From Trifolium pratense (taxonomy: Eukaryota > Streptophyta > Magnoliopsida > Fabales > Fabaceae): a DNA stretch of 64,000 nucleotides. The stretch covers positions 70,045,257 through 70,109,256 of the forward strand of contig NC_060060.1 of the NCBI RefSeq assembly GCF_020283565.1, in the 5' to 3' direction. Under the pieces are notes generated by a model. It was not told the DNA's origin and ran no database searches. It saw nothing but the letters and a program-made list of their open reading frames with translations. The translations under genes were made by a program, and so were the position numbers. Numbering within the stretch: position 1 is the first letter of the stretch; every line of letters begins with the position of its first letter. Shown here piece after piece: positions 21,453-33,157 of the stretch.

Positions 21453-22392
21453 TTTCTATTGTTGGCACATCTTATATAACATATAAAAACTGACAGAAAA
21501 TAAATAAATGACACAAGTAATTGTTAACCCAGTTCAGCCAACTGCCTACTCTGGGGGATACCAATCCAGGAAGGAAATCCACTAATAGCTCTAGTTACTA
21601 AGACCTCCGGCAAACCCTAGGATTTACGCCTTAAACTAAGACCTCCAGCAAACCCCTGGTTTACGCCTTATAACCTCGACACTACTCATGCAACTTCTGC
21701 CTAAGAACTCCTAGACATGAGATCCCATCTCACTTCCACTCACACAACACAACCTGTGTTGTTTAAACAATGTTAGGAATGATGTGGCGACAACTTGCCA
21801 ATACAACACTTCACTTTTGCTTAAAAGCTTCAAGTGAATCACACACGGTAAACTCCGTACTTCAAAGCTTAGGAGTCACCTTAAAATAATAAACTTACTT
21901 CTTAACTCGTGTTATAGAATCCACAAGCAAGAATTACAATCAAACAATAAACGACTCAACAAAGACTCAATATGTGTAACTAATATTTTTCAATAAGATG
22001 CTTAGTCTTGAGCTTGGTCTTCATATATATAATGATTAGGCACGCTCCTCTTGCTTCAGAATCAATACGACGCTCCTTGAGAGTCATAAAGGATGATCTG
22101 ATTCTCTTTTGATCTTCATCAAGAATGTATAGAAACTTTCCAAAAGTGTTTAAGGGACTTTCTAGGATAAGTGTGATCATACCGTTGTACCATTAAGTCT
22201 TATCTTATCCTTAAAATTCCTGATCAGATCAAATCTCCATTAAGCGTGCTCTTTAAGTGGATTTCCATAAATAGCAGATGCCCTCATAAATGCGCGAGAT
22301 TTCCTTGAATAAATATGATGTTGTAACATGTTTTCCAACATCTTGTTAGTATATTTGTTTTAGCAAAATTAAGCCAATTCAAATATCCAACA

Positions 22393-25300
22393 CACTCTTA
22401 TCTTAACTACAATTAATCCAACAAGTTCAAACAAAGATCACACCACAAAAGCAAACAAAGATCACATAACAAAAGCAAACATAGTTGACACAACAAAAGC
22501 ATAATGAACTTATTCCCCAAAGACTCCCGAAAGACTCGACCAGCTCTGATACCACTAATTGTAACACCCCCTTTTCAGAGACTGAAAAGAAGAGCGTCAC
22601 AGTTCTCTACCCAAATTTAAATGCTTAAATACAAGCAAATAAAATCATGCTGATTTATTTTTCTTAAAAAGAAAGTAATAAGTGAGAAATGTTCTCGAAT
22701 ATAAGTACTATTATTTTTATTTAAGAAAGTTTTCAAAATTATCTTTATATAAATTTAAAGTAAGCCCATAAATAATATGCATCACTTATATCAAACAATC
22801 ATCTAGTAATTTTGCTCAAAGGATTTTCAAATCTAAAACATTTCCATTTCACATAAGTATCGTACAATTTTTCAATAAGAAATAATAAAAGATAACTTCC
22901 TACAAAAGACTCTAAACAACAAATAATCACGAGCTGGTCAAACACTAAGATACATGTCAGCTAGAGAGTACTCCAATGACGTCATCAATACATATCAAAG
23001 AGATTTTTCTCTTCGGACTTCGAAAAATAAAACCAGACCACCAATCAGCACTAACGTTCTTTATTTTAATGTCTCTCACAATGCCATTTTTCTTTTCTCA
23101 ATGAACTTCAATTTGAGGTCTTAGAATCCTGCACTAACTGTTGTAAGGGGTGAATCACTCGTACACAAGTTACCATCGTGATGATGTCACAAGGCTACAC
23201 ATAATATTATACAAGTATATACATTTATTTAACTATTATATATACATACCTGAGTATCTAATCATGTATTTAGATCAAATAGAATCAAGTAGTCAAATAG
23301 TCACGTATAGTCAAATAGTCACAAAAATATGAATTGCACAAAACATTATAACAATATCACAATTCAACAATTAGTCAAAAACAAAGATAATCGAATATAT
23401 CCAATATATCAATCATCAAATATATCAAACATCGAGATTTAATCATTTAAAATGTATATAAAATCCAATCATAATTTTCACTCAGAGTTAGTCTTCTAAC
23501 TTGGTTAGTATTATCTTTATTCAACCTACTCCATGGAGACCTCTATCATGAGCGTAAGGCCGTTTCAACTGCCATAACATGGTCGTTTGCAAATCAACAT
23601 ATATCAAATATGTCTCAACCATTCTGGCCCGAGCGCTACACCTTATTATAGATAGTCCTGCACAGTCAGGTTTCACCACGTCGGGTTGTATGATTTCCTC
23701 CAGTCAGAGTGGCTATCTCTGACTATTGGTAGGAGTTCAAAACGCCGGTGATCCCCATTAGGTCTTGAGGCGACCCAGCCGAACCTATCCTCAGTCTTAC
23801 ATACATTATAGTACTGTAAGAAACACCCTGTTTTGCTCTTCACCTATCAAAGGTGATTAATTATTTAACTCTTCAACTTAATTTGTCTTTGTCAATATCT
23901 AACTTAGACATATTAATCCTCAAAACTCACCATACAACTTATGAGATCACCTCAAACTTTCACCATAAACACTCAAGCACATGAACATTTTCAAATCATA
24001 TATTGCAGAAGATTTATTCACGCATATATTCAAACTAAAATCAATCACTTATCATTTAACATTTTGCTTATACCGTAATGAATATAAATTACTATATAAA
24101 GTACACAACACCCCTAGTTATAACTAATAATATATATACAAGTAACACATTTCTTGTGCTCATCGAAACTTATTATTAGCGATTCCCCTTACCTCGAAGC
24201 TTTCCAAAATAACTCGAGCAATCACCTTCATCTAGGACACCTATTAACTCATCAAAACAACTATTTCTTAACTAACTAGAATTATCATTAAATTCTAACA
24301 ATACTAATGTATTAAAAGAAATTATGCAAGAATAGGAACCTAACATAATTAAGAAAATTGCATGACATCTACTTCTTATTCTCATACGTGTATATGGTTT
24401 CATAGTAAATCAAAAAAAGACTTTCAACTCATCATATGAATCCAAAGTTTAAAAGTATCTTGTTACCAACTTGTTACATAATTACACTTGTGATCACTTA
24501 AAGAATCAATAAGGGTACTAAACATGAGTTCATTGCTAATATAAAATCAAGTGAAAATAGACAACCTGTTAACTAAAACATTTGAGTAAGTGCTCTGTTT
24601 TTAGAAATATTGGAAAAAGACTCTTAGTTTTCATAGAGTTGGCTTAAGCTAAAAACTAGAAGAATTGCATAAGCACTCTGTTTCTTCATAACTAATAGGA
24701 CTATAGCTACATTAAAGATCTTGGAAGTTATTGAAAATACAAGTGTCTAAAGGTTTTTAGAATGAATGAAAGAGATAGGTTTTAAAAAGACATAAACAAA
24801 TAGAACAAGAAAACATTGGAGAATGAAAAGGAAGAAAATATTCAAACCTTGAAATTCCTAGCTTCGTGTGACAGTAATGGTTTGTGTGTAAAAAGTGAAT
24901 GTTAAGACCCTATTTATAGATCTCTAATTCTACTGCTACATGGTAAATTCTCAGTCCACGTTTTCACTTTCGATTTGTGAAGAAAAATTAGCCACCTTGT
25001 ATGCATAGGTGTAGTTCTTATCTTAAAATTAAATGCATGCTTATCTCTTAATCTTTCATTTTATTTTTCATTTAATTTTAATAACATAGATATTTTTCTG
25101 GTCTAAAAGATGTTTTTTCTTTTCTTTTTCAGCGATATAAATTTATACTATCGAGTTACCCACTGTCCGAAAATTCGGTAGAATTTTAAGCCCAAACTTT
25201 TATCATAGCCTATTAAAATATTTCATGATTGATTTCTAAAATTACTTTTCTTAAATTCACAGTCTAGAGAAAATATTTATTATCAGTCTACACAAGATAA

Positions 25301-25671
25301 ATATACTATCAAAGCACACATAAAATAATTCGAAAATATTAGGATATCACAATGTCATATTTTTATAAACTATTTAATGGTGTGTACTTTTACACAGCTA
25401 GTTCTAAAATTTCAACTATAACTTACATCAAATTAATAGATTAGATTTATATATTTTCTTTATCTAAAATTCATTTCCAAGAAAATAATTACTTAAACAT
25501 TCTCATACTTTAGACACGTAACTAGGACTAACATGATATTGAATACTCATTGAATGTATTATTTTCACAAACTATTATAAAAATATAACTAAATCATCAA
25601 ATTAATTTTATAAAAATACTAAAATTAATAATATAAGAAAAATACTAGTTTATAAAATTTGGGGTGTTACA
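22393..25671 (-). mobile_element. Gypsy A-minus: 5' LTR plus start of the interior
   Basis: LTR 22560-25671 (3112 bp) is the reverse complement of the gypsy A-plus LTR with scattered differences and about 300 bp less. It ends GGGGTGTTACA at 25671, next to copia C gag. Left of it are the primer-binding site (22543-22554) and 167 bp of interior matching 34801-34970, cut at 22392 by SIRE. The rest of the element should lie beyond the left edge of the window. No coding region is present in this part; the stretch contains only LTR sequence. Confidence 0.9.
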
Positions 25672-26060
25672 GTGGGGAACTTAGAAAAATTGGGATTTCC
25701 ACTCGGAAATGAGCTTGCAACTGATCTGATCCTGCAATCGTTGCCAGAGAGTTTTAATCAGTTTGTTCTGAACTTCACCATGTCGGACATGGAGAAGACT
25801 CTGCCACAACTGCTAGGCATGTTGAGGCAAGCTGAGCAGAACATGAAAGCAAAAGGGAAGTCCAACCATGTTCTTATGATTGGCAATGGAAACAAAGGGA
25901 AGGGCAACAAAGGGAAGGGAGGCAAATGGAAGGGCAAGGAAGTTGCCAAACCCAAACCTACCCCTCAAGCTTTGAAGCCCACTGGGGGAGTTGCAAAGGA
26001 GGGTAGGTGCTTCCACTGTAACAGGACTGGACATTGGAGTAGAGAGCTCCAATTCAGTAG
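25672..26060 (+). pseudogene. Copia C gag, truncated and frameshifted
   Basis: The frame from 25672 encodes the C-terminal half of gag (LATDLILQSLPESFNQFVLNF) and a Gly/Lys-rich stretch, and starts a zinc knuckle, CFHCNRTGHWSRE. The last cysteine of the CX2CX4HX4C pattern is missing: at about 26045 the frame breaks and the pol frame begins one base over, without the usual link. A small deletion just before the fourth ligand explains both. The gag N-terminus is absent. The protein would not bind nucleic acid normally. Confidence 0.85.
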
Positions 26061-29000
26061 GTATCTTTGTTATTGAAATTAATTTATCTACTTCTTCTAC
26101 ATGGGTATTAGATACCGGATGTGGTTCTCACATTTGTACTAATGTGCAGGGGCTGCAAAGGAGTAGAGGATTGGCTAAAGGTGAAGTCGACCTACGAGTG
26201 GGAAACGGAGCAAGAGTTGCCGCATTAGCTGTAGGAGTTTATGCTTTAACTTTACCTAGTGGACTAATAATACAGTTAGAGAACTGTTTTTATGTACCTG
26301 CCATTAGCAGAAATATTATTTCTGTTTCTTGTTTGGATAAACTTGGTTTTTCATTCATAATAAAGAACAATTGTTGCTCCATTTATATGAATGATATATT
26401 TTATGCCAATGCACAAATGAGTAATGGATTATATATTCTTGACCTTGAAATGCCAATTTATAACATCGATACTAAAAGGATGAAACCTAATGAGTTAAAT
26501 CCTACATACCTTTGGCACTGTCGCTTAGGCCATATAAGCGAGAAACGTATTTCCAAGCTCCATAAAGATGGGCTCTTGGATCCATTTGATTATGAATCAT
26601 TTGAAGAATGCAGATCTTGCTTAATGGGGAAAATGACAAAGGCCCCATTCACTGGTAAAGGTGAAAGGGCAAATGATCTATTGGTTCTCATACATACTGA
26701 TGTGTGTGGACCATTTAACACACCTGCCAGAGGAGGTTTTCAGTACTTCATCACATTTACTGATGACTACAGTAGATATGGGTATGTATACCTAATGAAG
26801 CATAAGTCGGAATCCTTTGAAAAGTTCAAAGAATTTAAAAATGAAGTACAAAACCAACTAGGAAAGAAAATCAAAACCCTTCGATCAGATCGAGGAGGTG
26901 AGTATTTAAGCCTAGAGTTTGATGACCATCTAAAAGAGTGTGGGATCTTATCCCAACTCACTCCTCCTGGAACACCACAATGGAATGGTGTGTCTGAGAG
27001 AAGAAACCGAACCTTGTTGGACATGGTGCGGTCTATGATGAGTCACGCTGATCTTCCAAACTCCTTTTGGGGACACACCCTATTAACAGCAGCTTATACA
27101 CTTAACCGTGTTCCTTCTAAAACGGTTGAAAAGACACCATATGAGATGTGGAGTGGCAAGAAACCACATATGTCTTACTTAAAGATTTGGGGTTGCGAAG
27201 TTTATGTAAGACGCCAAATTTCTACTAAACTTGAACCTAAATCTGACAAGTGTTTCTTTGTGGGATATCCTAAAGAGACAAAAGGATATTACTTCTACAA
27301 TCCTTCCGAGGGCAAAGTGTTTGTCGCTAGGACAGGAGTATTCCTAGAAAAGGATTTTGTTTCCAAAGGAATCAGTGGGAGGAAAGTAGATCTTGAAGAA
27401 ATTCATGATCCACAAAGTAATGACAAACCAATGGAGGAACAAGAGCAGGATGCACAAGAGGTTGTGACAGAGAGTCCTACTCAAGTAACACAAGAACCGC
27501 GTAAGTCTAACAGGATACGTCAAGAACCTGAAAGATATGGATATTTCATATCGGAGCAAGGTGATGTATTACTCATGGATCAAGATGAGCCTGTGACTTA
27601 CCAAGAGGCTATTACTGGCCCTGAATCTGAGAAGTGGCTAGAAGCCATGAAATCTGAAATGGATTCCATGTACACAAATCAAGTTTGGAACTTGGTGGAA
27701 GCTCCTGATGGGATCAAACCCATAGGATGCAAGTGGGTCTTCAAGAAGAAGACTCACATGGATGGAAAGGTACAGACCTACAAAGCGCGATTGGTTGCTA
27801 AAGGTTTCAAACAAATTCATGGGGTAGACTATGATGAAACATTTTCACCAGTTGCGATGATCAAATCCATTCGGATCTTACTTGCCATCGCTGCATATTA
27901 TGATTATGAAATCTGGCAGATGGATGTAAAAACTGCCTTCCTTAAAGGGAGTCTCCTTGAGGATGTGTACATGACACAACCTGAAGGCTTTTGCATTCCA
28001 AGAGAAGCCAGAAAGATATGCAAATTACATCGATCAATCTACGGATTGAAGCAAGCTTCCAGAAGTTGGAATCTTCGTTTTGATGAAACTGTAAAGCAGT
28101 ACGGATTCATTCAAAATGAAGATGAGCCTTGTGTTTACAAGAAGGTTAGTGGGAGCATAGTCGCATTCCTAGTATTATATGTAGATGACATATTACTAAT
28201 AGGAAACGACATCCCTACCTTGCAACAAGTTAAAACTTGGTTAGGGAATTGCTTTTCTATGAAAGATCTGGGTGAAGCAGCCTATATATTAGGAATAAGA
28301 ATCTATAGAGATAGATCACAGAAACTGCTTGGCCTAAGCCAGAGTACATACATAGATAAAGTGTTAAGACGCTTTAATATGCATGATTCCAAGAAAGGAT
28401 TCATTCCTATGCAACATGGCCTATGTCTTTCAAAGACACAGTCTCCTTCATCTAAGGAAGAAAGGGACCGCATGAGTAAGATCCCTTATGCATCGGCTAT
28501 AGGATCCATCATGTATGCCATGATATGTACTCGACCAGATGTTTCAAATGCCTTAAGCGCAACAAGCCGTTATCAGTCTGATCCTGGTGAGGCTCATTGG
28601 GTGGCTGTCAAGAACATCCTTAAATACTTAAGGAGGACTAAAGACTCATTCCTAATATATGGAGGCCAAGAAGAGCTAAATGTAATTGGTTACACTGATG
28701 CTAGCTTCCAAACAGATAGGGATGACTTTAGGTCGCAATCAGGCTATGTGTTTTGCATAAATGGTGGCGCTGTGAGCTGGAAGAGTTCAAAGCAAGATAC
28801 AGTTGCTGATTCTACAACCGAAGCTGAGTACATTGCTGCATCAAATGCAGCAAAGGAAGTTGTTTGGATAAAGAAGTTCATTACTGAACTTGGCATATTC
28901 CCTAGCATTGTGGATCCCATTGAATTATTTTGTGACAACAATGGTGCAATCGCACAAGCTAAGGAACCTAGATCTCACCAAAAGTCCAAACACATACTCA

Positions 29001-29167
29001 GGCGCTATCATCTTATTCGAGAAATAATTGATAGAGGAGATGTGAAGATATGCAGAGTACCAACACTTGACAATGCTGCTGATCCACTTACAAAGCCTCT
29101 TGCTCAGCCGAAGCATGAGGGCAACACTAGGGGCATAGGTATTAGGAGTATGCCTGATTGGCTCTAG
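26042..29167 (+). CDS. Copia C pol polyprotein, uninterrupted frame
   Basis: About 1040 codons without a stop. Protease site LDTGCGSHIC near 26108-26137; integrase from WHCRLGH (about 26513), with catalytic residues at HTDVCGPF, FTDDYSR and NGVSERRNRT; reverse transcriptase with QMDVKTAFLKG and YVDD at about 28177-28191; RNase H with YTDASFQTD, STTEAEYI and a final DPLTKPLA. The domain order PR-INT-RT-RH identifies Ty1/copia, and the protein resembles Tnt1-type polyproteins. It follows a broken gag with no start of its own, so expression is doubtful, but the enzyme domains look complete by motif. Confidence 0.9.
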   Translation, partial: ESSNSVGIFVIEINLSTSSTWVLDTGCGSHICTNVQGLQRSRGLAKGEVDLRVGNGARVAALAVGVYALTLPSGLIIQLENCFYVPAISRNIISVSCLDKLGFSFIIKNNCCSIYMNDIFYANAQMSNGLYILDLEMPIYNIDTKRMKPNELNPTYLWHCRLGHISEKRISKLHKDGLLDPFDYESFEECRSCLMGKMTKAPFTGKGERANDLLVLIHTDVCGPFNTPARGGFQYFITFTDDYSRYGYVYLMKHKSESFEKFKEFKNEVQNQLGKKIKTLRSDRGGEYLSLEFDDHLKECGILSQLTPPGTPQWNGVSERRNRTLLDMVRSMMSHADLPNSFWGHTLLTAAYTLNRVPSKTVEKTPYEMWSGKKPHMSYLKIWGCEVYVRRQISTKLEPKSDKCFFVGYPKETKGYYFYNPSEGKVFVARTGVFLEKDFVSKGISGRKVDLEEIHDPQSNDKPMEEQEQDAQEVVTESPTQVTQEPRKSNRIRQEPERYGYFISEQGDVLLMDQDEPVTYQEAITGPESEKWLEAMKSEMDSMYTNQVWNLVEAPDGIKPIGCKWVFKKKTHMDGKVQTYKARLVAKGFKQIHGVDYDETFSPVAMIKSIRILLAIAAYYDYEIWQMDVKTAFLKGSLLEDVYMTQPEGFCIPREARKICKLHRSIYGLKQASRSWNLRFDETVKQYGFIQNEDEPCVYKKVSGSIVAFLVLYVDDILLIGNDIPTLQQVKTWLGNCFSMKDLGEAAYILGIRIYRDRSQKLLGLSQSTYIDKVLRRFNMHDSKKGFIPMQHGLCLSKTQSPSSKEERDRMSKIPYASAIGSIMYAMICTRPDVSNALSATSRYQSDPGEAHWVAVKNILKYLRRTKDSFLIYGGQEELNVIGYTDASFQTDRDDFRSQSGYVFCINGGAVSWKSSKQDTVADSTTEAEYIAASNAAKEVVWIKKFITELGIFPSIVDPIELFCDNNGAIAQAKEPRSHQKSKHILRRYHLIREIIDRGDVKICRVPTLDNAADPLTKPLAQPKHEGNTRGIGIRSMPDWL

Positions 29168-29169
29168 TG

Positions 29170-29181
29170 TTAGTGGGAGAT
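29170..29181 (+). other. Copia C polypurine tract
   Basis: The purine-rich TTAGTGGGAGAT directly precedes the LTR start TGTTGGTGTAAGCCC, as in related copia elements. It primes plus-strand DNA synthesis. Confidence 0.85.
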
Positions 29182-30481
29182 TGTTGGTGTAAGCCCTAGA
29201 GGCCAATTATTTATAATTGCATGATACTTGTATTGGATAATTTACTTATTAAATAAAGGCTTTTCTTTATTATGTTTATGTGTTAAATAATAATAGAGTC
29301 CCTAGAATAGTAAGTTCATTGAATGGAACGTTAAGTGTGACTTAATCGTGAGAATCCATTACACATGAGAACACTATTCTTAAAACATCCGTAGTCGAGC
29401 TTTAATGTGAATTGGAATAACATCAAAACATAGAGACTATTATGTTGGTAGACTGATGATCACATCTCACGGATCATAGATAAAAAGTTATCAAGTCTTC
29501 ACATAGATATAAATATTAAGAGTAATATTTATATCGGATTGACCCACCATGAGAATACTACATAGTATGTTATGAAATGTCATAAGATATTCTCATAGTG
29601 ATAAGTGGTGTATTCCACCCTTCGACCTGAAACCACTATGTTCCCTAGATGTAGGAGTGTAGTACTTTGTCGCCATTCAAAGTTATCCGTAACAGGATGA
29701 CTATAAAGTTGGTTGATGGGTATTCCACGAATCATGCTAAGGGACATGAGTGACCTAGATGGAATTTACCCCTCCTACATAACAGGAGATATGTCTATGG
29801 GCCCAATATTGAACTTAGCAAGGGTGACATACTATGCCTTGTGTTCAATATAGACATAAGGGTAAAAGGGTAATTATACACAAGATATTTATCACGGAAA
29901 GGTTTGTCAGATCACGTGACATTCTTGTGACTTGGGTAGCAGTGATGTGTTGCTAGATACCGCTCACTGTTTATAATATTGAGATTAATATTATTGCCAA
30001 CGTCATAGGAACCTACAGGGTCACACACATAAGGACAGTTAATGACGGGAGAAATAAGTATGACTTATTAGTGGGGTGCGATTAGTAACAGTAGGTTATT
30101 GGGCTTGCGAAGTCCAATAACCGCTTTGGCCTGAAGACAACATAAGAAGCTCTATAAATAGAGCCTTATGCAATTCAGTTTGGTGTTACACACATAATCC
30201 GAATTTTAGAGAAACCCTAAAATTCTCTAAAACCCTAACCGCACTAAATCTCCCTCTACCGTCGTCTTGCAGCTAGCACTAAGAGGTGAACGGAAACTGT
30301 TCGTGTGGACCGGCTAGAGGTGTTGCGATCGTGCGGTGCTTGTGATCAATTCAGAATCGAGGAATTGTTCTTCAAAGGTAATAACCGAAACCCTGATCAT
30401 GTCCATTCGCAAGGATCCATCGAAGGAAAATTTTAATTTCCGCTGCGTTTTATACTCTGTTTTAAACACGATTTTCCTTCA
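29182..30481 (+). repeat. Copia C 3' LTR
   Basis: 1300 bp, starting TGTTGGTGTAAGCCC and ending ATTTTCCTTCA. The following bases, CCCTC, would be the target duplication, but the other side is outside the window. A TATA box (TATAAATA) is at 30153-30160. Termini match those of copia F. No gene lies inside. Confidence 0.9.
30153..30160 (+). promoter_or_regulatory. TATA box of the copia C LTR
   Basis: TATAAATA in the context GCTCTATAAATAGAGCC, which is itself an inverted repeat (GCTCTA...TAGAGC). It would set a transcript start about 30 bp downstream. Confidence 0.75.
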
Positions 30482-31228
30482 CCCTCAACGTCTCTAAATT
30501 GAGTTTATGTCCTTCGATGTCCTTAAATTGAACTTATGTCCCACGGTGTCCCTAAATTGAGCTTATGTCACTCGATGTCCCTAAATTGAGCTTATGTCAC
30601 TCGGTGTCCCTAAATTGAGCTTATGTCCCTCCGTGTCCCTAAATTGAAATTATGTCTCTCGGTGTTCCTAAATCTAGCTCATGTCCCTCGGTGTCCCTAA
30701 ATTGAGCTTATGTCCCTCGATGTCCCTAAATTGAGCTTATGACCCTCGATGTCCCTAAATTGAGCTAATGCCCCTCGATGTCCCAAATATGAGCTTATGT
30801 CCCTCGGTGTCCCTAAAATGAGATTATGTCCCTCGGTGTCCCGAAATTAAGCTTATGTCCCTCAACGTCCCTAAAATGAGCTTATGTCCTTCGATGTCCC
30901 TAAATTGAGCTCATGTCCCTCGTTGTCCCTAAATTGAACTTATGTCCCTCTGTGTCCCTAAATTGAGCTTATGTCCCACGATGTCCTTAAATTGAGCTTA
31001 TGACCCTCGATGTCCCTAAATTGAGCTAATGCCCCTCGATGTCCCAAATATGAGCTTATGTCCCTCAACGTCCCTAAAATGAGCTTATGTCCTTCGATGT
31101 CCCTAAATTGAGCTCATGTCCCTCGTTGTCCCTAAATTGAACTTATGTCCCTCTGTGTCCCTAAATTGAGCTTATGTCCCACGATGTCCCTAAATTGAGC
31201 TTATGACCCTCGATGTCCCTAACCCACG
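30482..31228. repeat. 29-bp satellite, block 1 (about 26 units)
   Basis: Degenerate tandem units of 29 bp, typified by TGTCCCTAAATTGAGC followed by TTATGTCCCTCGG. A seven-unit higher-order repeat is visible: the rare variant CTCAACGTCCCTAAAATGAG occurs at 30861 and 31064, 203 bp apart (7 x 29), with matching neighbours. No coding frame persists, because the unit is not a multiple of three and contains TAA and TGA. Confidence 0.95.
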
Positions 31229-32110
31229 ATACCTAAACACTAACACAAATTCATGCAAGCATTCAAGTAACCTATACTTCACTCACTTTTCAAAGTTAGG
31301 AAATCAAAACAACACAAGAAAAATGAACATTGCATAGCAACAATTCATATTCACATTTATTCTAGCCCTAGTAAACACAAGAAGGCAAGTGTAACACCCC
31401 AAATTTTATAAACTAGTATTTTCTTTATATTATTAATTTTAGTATTTTTTAAAATTAATTTGATCATTTAGTTATATTTTAATAATAATTTGTGAAAATA
31501 ATATATTCAATGAGTATACAATATCATGTTAGTTTCTCTAAAGTGTGAGAATGTTTAAGTAATTATTTTCTTAGAAATGAACTTTAGATAAAGGAAACCT
31601 ATAAATCTAATATATTAATTTAGTGTAAGCTATGGTTGAAATTTCAGAACTAGTAGTGTAAAAGTATACACCCTTAAAAATAAATAGTTTATAAAAATAT
31701 TGTGATACCTAATATTTCCGAATTATTTTAGGTGTGCTTTGATAGTATTTTTACCTTGTGTAGACTGATAATTAATATTTTTTCTAGACTGTGAGTTTAA
31801 CAAAAGTAATTTTAGAAATCAATCATAAAATATTTTAGTAGGCTATGATAAAAGTTTGGGCTTAAAATTCTACCGAATTTCGAACAGTAGTTTACTCAAC
31901 AGTATAAATTTTTATCCCAAAAAAAAATAAAAGAAAAATATTTTTGAGATCACAAAAATATCTACGTAAAGATAGTGTCATTAATTTTATCATTCATGTT
32001 ATTAAAATAAAATGAAAAAAAATTAAATAAAAGTTAAGAGATAAGAATGAATGTTTAAGAATAACACATATGCATGAAATGGTGGCTTAATTTTCCTCCA
32101 CAAGTATAAG

Positions 32111-32225
32111 TGAAAACGTGGGCTTAAGTGAAAGTAAAAACGTGGTTTAACTTTCTACACAAATGGAAGTGAAAATGTGGTCTCCTAATTGTCCACACAA
32201 ATCATTCAAACTCTCCTATAAATAG
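32111..32225 (+). promoter_or_regulatory. Gypsy A LTR promoter: three ACGTGG-like repeats and a TATA box
   Basis: Three related repeats, TGAAAACGTGGG (32111), AAAAACGTGGT (about 32136) and GAAAATGTGGT (32171), lie 40-110 bp upstream of CTATAAATAG (TATA at 32217-32225). The first two contain ACGTGG, the core of ABRE/G-box-like sites. The same block recurs in the 3' LTR at +6290. Binding is inferred. Confidence 0.6.
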
Positions 32226-33157
32226 CAACCATCTCCTCACTAATTCTTCACACCAGCTCTGCTCTCCCTCTCTGCATACAATTGAAGTCAGTAACTTCTT
32301 TCTTATTCTCTCTTTGTTCTTTTGTTTGTTTTCTTTTAATTCCCTTTTTTTCCATTTCTTATTTATATTAGCTTAGTTTCATAAATTCTTTCATCTTTTC
32401 ATTAGCCTAGCATCTGTTACATATACATGAGCCTTTCCACAAAATTCCATGAAGAACAAATGATCTTAGCTATGAAAACTAGGCAATACCTGGAATCATG
32501 ATCATGTACTCCAAGAATGATGAAATTCCATTTCTCTTGTTTTGCTTTTAATTATGTCTTGTGATTAGGAACAGTTGTGTCTAGAGTTGATTTCTAAAAG
32601 AAAAACAAAGCTTTGATATTCATGATTTGAAGGGATAATCATGTTGAAACTCATAGTCATGAATATTTAGTTGATAATGTCTAACTAAAATTTGATTCAA
32701 GCTGTTAATTTCCAAACTTAAGCTTAATTTAAACAAACTTCCGATCCCCTGTACTCTAGTTCATACTGATGCATTACTTTCCTCACTTAACTATATATTC
32801 TTCTCTATAATCATTCGGTTTATTTCCTCTCTCATTTCTTACCTTTTAATTTTAATGCAAATGATTTCATATCTAAACCAATTTAGGAACCGGTAGACAA
32901 ACTGGAACATGATACTTAATATGTATTTTGTTTGCATGATCTTAAGTCATATACACGCTTAAAAATATACATAGGAAACAAATGACATACAAGTTTCTTT
33001 ATTAATAATACTGTGTTTGATTTCTATATATTTCTAGTATATGAACTTGAATTTAACACTTTAAAGACTATTAATTATAAGTATAGTTAGTTAAGAAATA
33101 GTTGTTTTTGATGAGTTAATAGGTGTCCTAGATGAAGGTGATTGCTCGAGTTATTTT

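Larger units (their letters stand above)
6886..22392 (-). mobile_element. SIRE-type (Sirevirus) Ty1/copia retrotransposon, left part outside the window
   Basis: Order on the minus strand: 5' LTR (22392-16330, split by gypsy B), primer-binding site (16327-16316), gag (16260-14833), pol (12711-9352, split from gag by a solo LTR), readthrough stop, env-like frame. The 3' LTR lies beyond CACTA-1, outside the window. SIRE entered the internal region of gypsy A-minus: sequence right of 22392 matches, as reverse complement, the region just inside gypsy A-plus (34801-34970), and the match stops exactly at the SIRE boundary. The long coiled gag and the env-like frame after pol are Sirevirus hallmarks. 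Confidence 0.92.
16330..22392 (-). repeat. SIRE 5' LTR, split by gypsy B
   Basis: The LTR consists of 16330-16402 and 21458-22392, about 1.0 kb once gypsy B and its duplicated TTTCT are removed. On the minus strand it starts TGTTGGATATTTG and ends TTTCA, next to the primer-binding site. I see no gene in 21458-22392; a 66-codon frame at 22180-21980 is not supported by anything else. Confidence 0.8.
25672..30481 (+). mobile_element. Copia C: Ty1/copia retrotransposon, 5' part displaced by gypsy A-minus
   Basis: From 25672 the sequence is the middle of a copia gag, then pol to 29167, a polypurine tract (29170-29181) and a 1300-bp 3' LTR (29182-30481). The 5' LTR and gag start are missing because gypsy A-minus inserted into gag at 25672; they should lie left of the window. 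The right end abuts the 29-bp satellite, so copia C inserted into that array. Copia F (40666-48831) is a related family by LTR ends and pol traces. Confidence 0.92.

Noticed and set aside
25758..26052. Minus-strand Pro/Phe-rich frames opposite copia C gag
   Set aside because: Antisense of the Gly/Lys-rich gag tail; no independent support.
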